The notes beneath the pieces were generated by a model that was not told where the DNA came from, ran no database searches, and saw nothing but the letters and a program-made list of their open reading frames with translations. Below are positions 1-7,546 of a stretch of 64,000 nt of DNA, piece after piece (position 1 is the first letter of the stretch; the number at the start of each line of letters is the position of its first letter). The DNA is taken from positions 124,001 to 188,000 of the forward strand of contig NZ_JAANYY010000002.1 in NCBI RefSeq assembly GCF_012274265.1. Direction: 5' to 3'. The translations under genes were made by a program, and so were the position numbers. Source of the stretch: Sphingopyxis microcysteis (GTDB lineage Bacteria > Pseudomonadota > Alphaproteobacteria > Sphingomonadales > Sphingomonadaceae).

Positions 1-1
1 C

Positions 2-1033
2 TATTCGCCGACCGTCGCCAACCCCGATTTCGCGCCGACCGGCGATCTGGTCAGCGTGCCGTCCTTTGCGATTCCGGGGCGCAGCGAATATCGCATTCCG
101 GTGACCTTTTCGTCGCGCGTCCGGCAAGACATCGCCGAATTTGCACCCAATATCCTCCATATCTCCAGCCCCGACCGCGTTTCGCGGCAGGCCGCGGCGT
201 GGGCGCGCCGCCGCAAGCTGCCCGTCGCCTGTTCGGTTCACACGCGCTTTGAAACCTATTTCCGATACTATAATCTGTCGTTCCTCGAACCCGTGATCGT
301 CGCCTGGCTGCGCAAGCTCTACCGCAAATGCGATGCGCTGATCGCACCGTCGGAAAGCTTTGCGCAGGTGCTGCGCGACCAGCGGATGAATTACGACATC
401 GGTATCTGGACCCGCGGGGTCGAACAGGATGTGTTCAATCCCATGCGCCGCGACATGGAATGGCGCCGCGGGCTTGGCATCGACGATGATGTCCCGGTGA
501 TCGCTTTCCTTGGCCGACTGGTGATGGAAAAAGGGCTCGACGTGTTTGCCGACAGCATCGACGTGCTGGCGCGGCGCGGGGTGCCGCACAAGGTCGTCGT
601 AATCGGCGAGGGACCGGCGGGCGAATGGTTCGAATCGCGACTGCCGAACGCCAGCTTCGTCGGCTTTCAGGGCGGCGAGAATCTCGCGCAGGCGCTGGCT
701 TCGTGCGACATTTTCTTCAATCCGTCGGTCACCGAAACCTTTGGTAATGTGACGCTCGAGGCAATGGCGTGCGGGCTTCCCGTCGTCGCCGCGCGCGCCA
801 CGGGCAGCGCCAGCATCGTCAAGCATGGCCAGACGGGCTACCTCGTCGCGCCGGGGTCGATCACCGGCTTTGCCGATCATCTCCAGCGCTATTGCGCCGA
901 TCCCCGGCTGCGCGCCGACCATGGCGCGGCGGCGGTGAGCGAAAGCGGTGCCTATCAATGGGACGCAATCAACCGCGCGGTGGCCGACACCTATCTGCGG
1001 CTGATCCGCCAGAAACAGCGGCGCGGAGGCTGA
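2..1033 (+). CDS. GT4-family glycosyltransferase (5' truncated)
   Basis: The frame is open from base 2, so the true start lies outside the window and only the C-terminal ~343 residues are present. The visible part reads as a GT-B fold, family 4 enzyme, of the kind that moves a sugar from a nucleotide-sugar to a lipid or polysaccharide acceptor at the inner membrane. Supporting motifs are the inter-domain segment AFLGRLVMEKGLD, the nucleotide-binding stretch VVVIGEGPAGEW, and the E-x7-E motif in ETFGNVTLEAMACGLPVVAA. Sphingomonad homologues are often called GDP-mannose-dependent mannosyltransferases, but donor and acceptor cannot be read from the sequence. It ends 7 bp before rarA on the same strand, so the two may be co-transcribed. 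Confidence 0.85.
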   Translation, partial: YSPTVANPDFAPTGDLVSVPSFAIPGRSEYRIPVTFSSRVRQDIAEFAPNILHISSPDRVSRQAAAWARRRKLPVACSVHTRFETYFRYYNLSFLEPVIVAWLRKLYRKCDALIAPSESFAQVLRDQRMNYDIGIWTRGVEQDVFNPMRRDMEWRRGLGIDDDVPVIAFLGRLVMEKGLDVFADSIDVLARRGVPHKVVVIGEGPAGEWFESRLPNASFVGFQGGENLAQALASCDIFFNPSVTETFGNVTLEAMACGLPVVAARATGSASIVKHGQTGYLVAPGSITGFADHLQRYCADPRLRADHGAAAVSESGAYQWDAINRAVADTYLRLIRQKQRRGG

Positions 1034-1040
1034 GCGTCCG

Positions 1041-2366
1041 ATGGCCGGAGATTTGTTCGGCGGCGAGACACCGGCCCGGCGCGACGAGAGCGCGGTCGGG
1101 CCGGTGCCGCTCGCCGAGCGGTTGCGCCCGCGCACGCTGGGCGACGTTGTCGGGCAGGAACATCTGACCGGACCCGAGGGCACGATCGGCCGCATGGTCG
1201 CGGCCGGACAATTGTCGTCGATCATCCTGTGGGGGCCGCCGGGCACCGGCAAGACGACGATCGCGCGATTGCTGGCCGAGGCGGTGGGGATGCGCTTTGC
1301 GGCGCTGTCGGCGGTTTTTTCGGGGGTCGCCGACCTTCGGACCGCCTTTGCCGATGCCGAAAAAATGGCCGCCGCGGGCAAGCGGACCCTGCTCTTCGTC
1401 GACGAAATTCACCGGTTCAATCGCGCGCAGCAGGACGGGTTCCTGCCCTATGTCGAACGCGGTACGGTGGTGCTCGTCGGCGCGACGACCGAGAACCCCA
1501 GCTTTGCCTTGAACGCCGCGCTGCTGTCGCGCGCGCAGGTGCTGGTGCTGAACCGGCTGGGCGAAGATGCGCTTGGCTTGCTGGTCGCGCGCGCGGAGGC
1601 CGACGTCGGGCGCGCACTGCCGGTTGCCGACGAGGCGAAGGCTGCGCTGGTCGCGAGCGCCGACGGCGACGGACGCTTCCTGCTCAACCAGGTCGAGACT
1701 TTGTTCGCCGCCGCGATCCCCGAGCCGCTGGGGCCAAGCGAGCTGGCGCAGTTTCTGCATCGCCGCATGCCGGTTTACGACAAAGACCGCGACGGCCACT
1801 ACAATCTGATCTCGGCGCTGCACAAGGCGCTGCGCGGTTCCGACCCGCAGGCGTCGCTATACTATCTGGCGCGGATGCTGGTGGCGGGCGAGGAGCCGCT
1901 CTATGTGCTGCGGCGGCTGGTGCGCTTCGCGAGCGAGGACGTCGGCCTCGCCGATCCGCAGGCGCTGGTGCAATGCCTTGCCGCAAAGGACGCCTTTCAG
2001 TTTCTCGGCTCGCCCGAGGGCGAACTCGCGATCGTGCAAGCCTGCCTCTATCTCGCTACCGCGCCCAAATCGAACGCCGCCTATGCGGCGCAAAAGGCGG
2101 CCTTTGCGTCGGCGCGCGATACCGGATCGCTCGCGCCGCCCGCAAATATCCTCAACGCCCCGACCAAGCTGATGAAGGATCTCGGCTATGGCGCGGGCTA
2201 TGCCTATGACCATGACGCTCCCGACGGCTTTTCAGGCGCCGATTACTGGCCCGAGGGCATGGGCGCGCAAACCTATTACCAGCCGACCGATCGCGGGTTT
2301 GAAAAGCGGATCGCGGAGCGCATCGCCTGGTGGGACGAACAGCGCCGAACACGAAGCGAGGGGTGA
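1041..2366 (+). CDS. rarA: Replication-associated recombination ATPase RarA (MgsA)
   Basis: This 441-aa clamp-loader-like AAA+ ATPase acts at stalled replication forks together with SSB and RecA. The N-terminus LAERLRPRTLGDVVGQEHLTG is typical of the family. Walker A GPPGTGKT is at residues 65-72, Walker B LLFVDEIHRF at about 117-126, and sensor 1 is in VLVGATTENPSF. The C-terminal half carries the MgsA tetramerisation region (DGFSGADYWPEGM, then a Tyr/Arg-rich tail). Length matches the family. The start ATG 1041 follows the glycosyltransferase stop by 7 bp. Confidence 0.95.
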   Translation: MAGDLFGGETPARRDESAVGPVPLAERLRPRTLGDVVGQEHLTGPEGTIGRMVAAGQLSSIILWGPPGTGKTTIARLLAEAVGMRFAALSAVFSGVADLRTAFADAEKMAAAGKRTLLFVDEIHRFNRAQQDGFLPYVERGTVVLVGATTENPSFALNAALLSRAQVLVLNRLGEDALGLLVARAEADVGRALPVADEAKAALVASADGDGRFLLNQVETLFAAAIPEPLGPSELAQFLHRRMPVYDKDRDGHYNLISALHKALRGSDPQASLYYLARMLVAGEEPLYVLRRLVRFASEDVGLADPQALVQCLAAKDAFQFLGSPEGELAIVQACLYLATAPKSNAAYAAQKAAFASARDTGSLAPPANILNAPTKLMKDLGYGAGYAYDHDAPDGFSGADYWPEGMGAQTYYQPTDRGFEKRIAERIAWWDEQRRTRSEG

Positions 2367-2432
2367 TGCGGTCGGGCGCGCAAGTCCGCCATAGCTGCGC
2401 CGATGATGCGTGCTGAGGATGCGCGCTGACCT

Positions 2433-2849
2433 TTATTCGAACGGCGGATAACGCTCGAAAGCGGGCAGGCTGTCCAGCTTTTCCATCCAGCCGATGCGTT
2501 CGGCGGTCTGGATCTGCACCTGCGCCGGGATCAGGCCGGGATCGTCGAGCGTCGCCGTCTGGACGTCGATCTGGCCCGGGAAAATCGCCTCGCTGGTGTA
2601 GAACAGCCCGGTGCCGCATTCGCCGCAGAAATGGCGGCGCCCATGTTCGGACGACGCATAGATTTTGGGCGTCCCGCTGATCTCGATCTCGTCCTGCCCG
2701 ACCAGCGCCCATCCGACCATCGGCGCCCCCGCGTGACGGCGGCAATCGCTGCAATGGCACAGCGCGTGATGCTGGACGGTGGTGGTCATCGAATAACGGA
2801 TCGCACCGCAATGGCATTGGCCGGTGGCGCGGGGGCTCGAATCGCTCAT
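2433..2849 (-). CDS. GFA/CENP-V family zinc protein
   Basis: A 138-aa protein of the glutathione-dependent formaldehyde-activating (GFA)/CENP-V fold. Zinc-binding cysteines are visible in CHCGAIRYSM near the N-terminus, CHCSDCRRHAG around residues 32-42, and CGECGTGLFY around residue 75. Members bind two structural or catalytic zincs, and some conjugate formaldehyde to glutathione. The substrate of this one is unknown, and the name GFA should not be read as a proven activity. It is convergent with rarA and separated from ptsP by 68 bp, where both minus-strand genes could share a transcript. Confidence 0.85.
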   Translation of the reverse strand: MSDSSPRATGQCHCGAIRYSMTTTVQHHALCHCSDCRRHAGAPMVGWALVGQDEIEISGTPKIYASSEHGRRHFCGECGTGLFYTSEAIFPGQIDVQTATLDDPGLIPAQVQIQTAERIGWMEKLDSLPAFERYPPFE

Positions 2850-2917
2850 TATCGTCTCCCTGACTTAGTTGGGAGAACATAACATAAACATCGCCAGTGG
2901 CGCAATTACCTCGCGCG

Positions 2918-5215
2918 TCAATCCCCCAGATCGACCTGATGCGCTTCGGCCCATGCCTGATACTGGCCGCGCGGGTTGGATGAGGGTTGAGCCAGGATCG
3001 CCGGCATGTCGGCGCGGAGCGCGGCGAGGTCGAGCGAGCGGATCATCGCCTTGACCGGGCCGACCCCGGCGGGGGTGATCGACAGGCGTTCGATACCGAC
3101 GCCGAGCAGCGCCATGGCTTCGAGCGGGCGTCCGCCCATCTCGCCGCACACGCCAAGCGCGACCTTCGATCCCGATACCGTGCGGACGACGCGCGCCAGA
3201 TAGCGCATGACGATCGGCGACAACCAGTCGTAACGCTCGGCGAGGCGCGGGTGCGCGCGGTCGGCGGCGAACAGGAACTGGGTGAGGTCGTTCGTCCCGA
3301 CCGACAGGAAATCGAGGTGCGGCAGCATCAGGTCGAGCGTTTCGAGCAGTCCCGGCACCTCGAGCATCGCGCCATAGCGGATCGCGACCGGAAGTTTCTT
3401 GTTGTGCTGCGCCAGCCACGCCCGCTGCCCGACGAACAGGTTGCGCGCGGCTTCATATTCCCACGGTTCGGACACCATGGGGAACATGACGTTCAGCGTG
3501 CGTCCGGCGGCCGCCTCCATGAGCGCCCGCGCCTGAACCTTGAGCAGCCCTTCGCGTTCGAGTGCGAGGCGCAGCGCGCGCCAGCCCATCGCCGGATTTT
3601 CCTCGAGCGCGCCGTCGCCCACATTCATGTAAGGCAGCGCCTTGTCGCCGCCGATATCGACGGTGCGAAAGATCACCGGACGGTCGCCCGCGGCGTCCAG
3701 CACGTCGCGATAGAGGCGCTGCTGGCGGTCGCGCGAGGGCAGGGTCGCCGACACCAGGAACTGGAATTCGGTGCGAAACAGCCCGATACCGCGCGCGCCG
3801 GTCAGGTCGAGCGCGGCGACATCTTCGCGCAGGCCCGCATTGATCATCAATTCGATTGCGACCCCGTCCTTGGTGACGGCCGGCAGGTCGCGCAGCGAGG
3901 CAAGGTTGGCGCGGCGCTTCTGCGAAATTACCAGCTTGGCGTCGAAGGCATCCTGGACCGCCTGTGTCGGACGGACGTGCAGCGCGCCCGCCGCGGCATC
4001 GAGCAGCAACAAATCGCCCTCACGGATCGAGGCGCGCACGTCGCTGACGCGGCCGATGACGGGAACGCCCATCGCGCGCGCCACGATGATGACGTGGGCG
4101 GTCAACGAGCCTTCTTCGAGTACCACGCCTTTCAGGCGGCGGCGGTCATATTCGAGCAATTCGGCGGGACCAAGGTTGCGCGCGATCAGGATCGAATCCT
4201 GGCGCAGGCCCATTTGCGCGGCGGTACCCATCTGCCCCGACACGATGCGGATCAGCCGGTTCGACAGATCCTCCAGGTCGTGCATCCGGTCGCGCAGCAG
4301 CGGATCGTCGATCTGGCGCATCCGCATCCGGGTGCGTTGCTGGACGCGCTCGATCGCGGCTTCGGCGGTCAGGCCGCTGTCGATCGCTTCGTTGATGCGC
4401 CGTGACCAGCCTTCGTCATAAGCGAACATCTTGTAGGTCTCGATGACCTCTTCATGCTCGCCGCCGACCCCGAAATCGGCCTGGCTCGCCATGCGGTCGA
4501 TCTGTTCGCGCATCTTGTCGAACGCGGCATAGACGCGGTGGCGCTCGGCCTCGGTATCTTCGGCGACGGTATGTTCGATCGTGATCCGCGGCTGATGGAA
4601 CACCGCGACCCCGGCGCCCATGCCGTCGACCAATTTTTGGCCGTTGAGCCGCTGCGCCGACTGGTCAGCGGCAGCGGCGTCGATGCGCGCGGCGGTGTCA
4701 ACAAGGTCGGCGTTGGTGATCAGTTCGGACAGCACCATCGCCACCGTCTGCAACGTCTCGATCTCGATATCGGCATAGCGGCGCGGGTCGGCGTGCTGGA
4801 CGCAGAGGACGCCGACCGCGCGTTCGCGGCGGATGATCGGCACCCCGGCAAAGCTGTGGAACAATTCTTCGCCGGTTTCGGGACGGTACGAAAAGTCGGG
4901 ATGCGCCGCGGCCTCGTCCAGGTTCAGCGTTTCGATCTGCTCGGCGATCGTACCGACGAGCCCTTCGCCGAGCCCCAGCCGGGTGACGTGCACCGCTTCC
5001 TGTTTCAGGCCGCGGGTGGCGTAAAGTTCGAGCGCGCCGTCGCGCAGCAGATAGATCGAGCAAACCTCGCTATCGAGGCATTCGCCGATGATCCCGACGA
5101 CCTGGTTGAGCTTGCCCTGCGCGTTGGCGCGCGATGCCATGACCTCGTGCAGCCGCGTCAGGATGGTGCGGGCCGACTGGGCAGCGGACGAAGGCGGAGG
5201 CGGGGCGTTGGTCAT
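2918..5215 (-). CDS. ptsP: Phosphoenolpyruvate-protein phosphotransferase PtsP (EI-Ntr)
   Basis: This 765-aa enzyme I of the nitrogen-related phosphotransferase system takes phosphate from PEP and passes it to NPr, linking nitrogen and carbon status. An N-terminal GAF domain spans about residues 25-175. The EI N-terminal and swivelling phosphohistidine domains follow, with the active-site His374 in GSLTAHVIIVARAMG. The C-terminal PEP-binding TIM barrel carries GIGLFRTEFQF, LSVGTNDLTQF and the catalytic Cys in GVCGEMGG. Length is normal for PtsP. In glutamine-regulated alphaproteobacteria the GAF domain senses glutamine; the nearby glutamate synthase cluster fits such a nitrogen link but does not prove it. 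Confidence 0.94.
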   Translation of the reverse strand: MTNAPPPPSSAAQSARTILTRLHEVMASRANAQGKLNQVVGIIGECLDSEVCSIYLLRDGALELYATRGLKQEAVHVTRLGLGEGLVGTIAEQIETLNLDEAAAHPDFSYRPETGEELFHSFAGVPIIRRERAVGVLCVQHADPRRYADIEIETLQTVAMVLSELITNADLVDTAARIDAAAADQSAQRLNGQKLVDGMGAGVAVFHQPRITIEHTVAEDTEAERHRVYAAFDKMREQIDRMASQADFGVGGEHEEVIETYKMFAYDEGWSRRINEAIDSGLTAEAAIERVQQRTRMRMRQIDDPLLRDRMHDLEDLSNRLIRIVSGQMGTAAQMGLRQDSILIARNLGPAELLEYDRRRLKGVVLEEGSLTAHVIIVARAMGVPVIGRVSDVRASIREGDLLLLDAAAGALHVRPTQAVQDAFDAKLVISQKRRANLASLRDLPAVTKDGVAIELMINAGLREDVAALDLTGARGIGLFRTEFQFLVSATLPSRDRQQRLYRDVLDAAGDRPVIFRTVDIGGDKALPYMNVGDGALEENPAMGWRALRLALEREGLLKVQARALMEAAAGRTLNVMFPMVSEPWEYEAARNLFVGQRAWLAQHNKKLPVAIRYGAMLEVPGLLETLDLMLPHLDFLSVGTNDLTQFLFAADRAHPRLAERYDWLSPIVMRYLARVVRTVSGSKVALGVCGEMGGRPLEAMALLGVGIERLSITPAGVGPVKAMIRSLDLAALRADMPAILAQPSSNPRGQYQAWAEAHQVDLGD

Positions 5216-5305
5216 TCGCCCCCTGCTAACAGATGGATGCGCCGAGCGCCATGACCCCCGCGCGCCGACGCGGCAAAACTATTCTTGGCGTCTGCCAAGC
5301 CTGCG

Positions 5306-6058
5306 TCAGTTGGTGCCGGTCGATGCAGGCCGCGGCGTAGCGGTCCCGACCGGCGTCATCGTCGTCGTCGAGCCGACGGGCGTCAGCGGTGCCGGGGCGC
5401 TCATGATCGGCGGCGGCGGCGCATATTTGGCGTCCCACGCCGCGACGTCCGACTGGTAACGCGCATAGGCCTCGTAAAAGTCATGGAATGGCTGATCGAG
5501 CCGCACCAGATGCGCCGGCGACTGTTCGATCACCTGCGCGGTCGGGGTCGACGAAACCAGCTGTGCGATTTCATTGGCGCGGGCGCAGAATGCGCGCTGT
5601 GCGGGGGGCTGGGCAAAATAGTTGAACAGCTGCGTCGACAGCCGATCGCGCGCGGCGGTGCCGTTGGTTTTGGTTTCTTTGCCGAGCTGGGTGATCACAT
5701 TTTTTTCGCTCGAGCGGATGATCTTGCCATGCGTCTTGATGATGTTGTTATAGGCCGACACCAGCGTCGTTTCCTCGAGGCCGCGGCAACCGATGGCGGC
5801 GACGTTCAGCCCGATCTTAAGCTGCCAGAAGGCGCGGTCGCCGGTGACATTGCTGTTTGCCGTGACAAACCTGCCGTCGATGCCGCGACCGGGGAGAATC
5901 TGGGTCACCGACGCATTGCCCGGCGGCAGCGGCCGCGGCGGAACCACCACGACCACTGGCGGCGGGGGCGGCGGCGGGGGCGGCGGAGGCGGCGCTTTCG
6001 TACAAGCAGCAACGCTCGCGAGCAAAGCTGCGACGATAATCTTCCGCGACATATTCAT
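5306..6058 (-). CDS. Polyproline-linker lipoprotein, hypothetical
   Basis: A 250-aa protein with no recognised enzymatic family. The start at 6058 gives MNMSRKIIVAALLASVAAC, a short lipoprotein signal ending in a lipobox (VAAC). The mature protein then has an uninterrupted run of twelve prolines, a valine run and a Pro/Arg stretch, a rigid spacer holding the globular part off the membrane. The remainder is mixed helical with a low-complexity Ala/Pro/Thr C-terminus. The same frame stays open far upstream, but that part is only the shadow of the nitronate monooxygenase gene. It lies 32 bp after that gene's stop. Confidence 0.75.
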   Translation of the reverse strand: MNMSRKIIVAALLASVAACTKAPPPPPPPPPPPPVVVVVPPRPLPPGNASVTQILPGRGIDGRFVTANSNVTGDRAFWQLKIGLNVAAIGCRGLEETTLVSAYNNIIKTHGKIIRSSEKNVITQLGKETKTNGTAARDRLSTQLFNYFAQPPAQRAFCARANEIAQLVSSTPTAQVIEQSPAHLVRLDQPFHDFYEAYARYQSDVAAWDAKYAPPPPIMSAPAPLTPVGSTTTMTPVGTATPRPASTGTN

Positions 6059-6090
6059 GTTCCACTCCCCAACCGCGATACCATGCGGCG

Positions 6091-7095
6091 TCAACCCCGG
6101 GCGTGCAACGCGGCTTCGGCCTGTTGCACCAGAGATGCGACGATTTCCGCCACACTCTCTTCTTGGGATACCATACCGACAGATTGCCCTGCCATTAACG
6201 AACCATTTTCGACATCGCCGTCGATCACCGCGCGGCGCAGCGCGCCCGCCCAATAATGCTCGATTTCCAGTTGCGCCTGCATCATGTCGACTTCGCCCGC
6301 GTCCAGCTTGTTGGCGACCTCGCGCTGCTTGGCGGTGAAGGCTTCCGTGCCGGCGTTTTTCAGCGCGCGGACCGGGATGACGGGCAGGCGCGGATCGATC
6401 TGGACGCTCGCGACCGCTTCGCGCGCCGATGCGCGGATAAACGCCTTCTTGAAATTGGGATGGGCAATGCTCTCGGTCGCGCACACGAAGCGGGTGCCGA
6501 GCTGGACGCCCGAGGCGCCCATTTCCAGATAGGCGGCGATCGCTTCGCCGCGGCCGATGCCCCCGGCGACAAAGATCGGCACCTCGTCCGCCAGCGTCGG
6601 CAGGATTTCCTGTGCCAGCACGCTGGTCGACACCGGGCCGATATGGCCGCCGGCCTCCATGCCCTCGATCACCAGCGCGTCGACGCCCGATCGGACCAGC
6701 TTCTTGGCGAGCGCCAATGTCGGCGCAAAGCAGATGACCTTGGCGCCCGACGCCTTGATCGCCTCCAGGCTGCCCTTGGGCGGCAGGCCGCCCGCCAGCA
6801 CGACATGGCCGACGCCATGCTTGGCGCAAACGTCGATCAGGTCGAACAATTGCGGGTGCATGGTGATCAGGTTGACGCCGAAGTTCCGCGTTGCCAGCGC
6901 CTTGGTTGCGGCGATTTCGGTGTCGAGCAGTTCGGGCGTCATCGCGCCGCACGCAATCACCCCAAAGCCGCCCGCGTTGCTGATGGCGCTGACCAGATGG
7001 CGTTCGGAAACCCAGCTCATCGCGCCGCAGAGGATGGCATAATCGCTGCCGAGCAGGTCGATCCCGCGCGCCATCAGTTCGTTCATTTTGCTCAT
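6091..7095 (-). CDS. Nitronate monooxygenase family flavoprotein
   Basis: A 334-aa FMN-dependent TIM-barrel protein of the 2-nitropropane dioxygenase family, whose members oxidise alkyl nitronates to carbonyl compounds and nitrite. The N-terminus (GSDYAILCGAMSWVSERHLVSAISNAGGFGVI) and the FMN phosphate-binding segment GGIGRGEAIAAYLEMGASGVQ, followed by LGTRF, are diagnostic. ATG 7095 (MSKMNEL) was chosen because homologues begin at this point; only a weak Shine-Dalgarno is visible. The longer open frame upstream does not match the family. Its substrate is unknown; some relatives act as enoyl reductases in polyunsaturated fatty-acid metabolism. Confidence 0.87.
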   Translation of the reverse strand: MSKMNELMARGIDLLGSDYAILCGAMSWVSERHLVSAISNAGGFGVIACGAMTPELLDTEIAATKALATRNFGVNLITMHPQLFDLIDVCAKHGVGHVVLAGGLPPKGSLEAIKASGAKVICFAPTLALAKKLVRSGVDALVIEGMEAGGHIGPVSTSVLAQEILPTLADEVPIFVAGGIGRGEAIAAYLEMGASGVQLGTRFVCATESIAHPNFKKAFIRASAREAVASVQIDPRLPVIPVRALKNAGTEAFTAKQREVANKLDAGEVDMMQAQLEIEHYWAGALRRAVIDGDVENGSLMAGQSVGMVSQEESVAEIVASLVQQAEAALHARG

Positions 7096-7224
7096 TGAGG
7101 TTGCCTTTGCCAGCACTGGGACTCGCGCGCAATCCCTAGCGGCCACGGGGCAATCGGCCCGTCGTGTGCTGGAATCCGTTTGGCGCAGCAACCGAACCTT
7201 TCGGCGCAGAAAGCAAATCAATCA

Positions 7225-7252
7225 TTGTCAACTAAAACACTTGGCATATGCT
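7225..7252 (+). promoter_or_regulatory. Candidate sigma-70 promoter for the YezD-like gene
   Basis: TTGTCA at 7225-7230 and TATGCT at 7247-7252 are separated by 16 bp, about 34 bp before the ATG at 7286. This is a match by eye only; no mapped start supports it. Confidence 0.35.
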
Positions 7253-7285
7253 TGGGCGGCGAATCCATCAGGGAAAGGATTATTC

Positions 7286-7456
7286 ATGCGTTCATCCACG
7301 GAGACCGACAAAGACGGATCCGAACAGACGCCTCGCGCGGTGCAGACCGTGCTCGATGCGCTTCAGAAACTGAAATTTGGTGCCATCCAGCTGACCGTTC
7401 ACGAAGGTCGTCTGGTGCAGGTCGATGTGACCGAACGGCACCGCTACCCCAACTGA
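7286..7456 (+). CDS. YezD-like small protein (DUF2292)
   Basis: A 56-aa protein containing VQTVLDALQKLKFGAIQLTVHEGRLVQVDVTER, the DUF2292/YezD signature. Function is unknown. In several bacteria such genes sit with sulfur-assimilation or sulfonate-uptake genes. A good ribosome site (GGAAAGG, 7272-7278) precedes ATG 7286. The next gene, on the same strand 90 bp on, is a TonB-dependent receptor, so the two may form a nutrient-limitation operon. That link is inferred from position. Confidence 0.8.
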   Translation: MRSSTETDKDGSEQTPRAVQTVLDALQKLKFGAIQLTVHEGRLVQVDVTERHRYPN

Positions 7457-7546
7457 ACTTTCAAAATCTCCCAAGGGGGCTCTCCCCTCATCCTGCCGCA
7501 GACCGGACCACCGGATGTGGCAATTTCTTTGCAACAGGAAATTGTC

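Noticed and set aside
2987-4405. A 472-codon plus-strand frame within ptsP
   Set aside because: Antisense to ptsP, with Arg/His-rich composition typical of GC-rich shadows.
5306-7132. A 608-codon minus-strand frame covering two genes
   Set aside because: Only the last 250 codons have a lipoprotein signal and sensible composition; the rest is a frame-shifted copy of the nitronate monooxygenase gene.
7457-7546. Possible riboswitch before the TonB receptor
   Set aside because: Short hairpins (CCGG-type, ATTTC...GAAAT) are present, but no known riboswitch core could be aligned.
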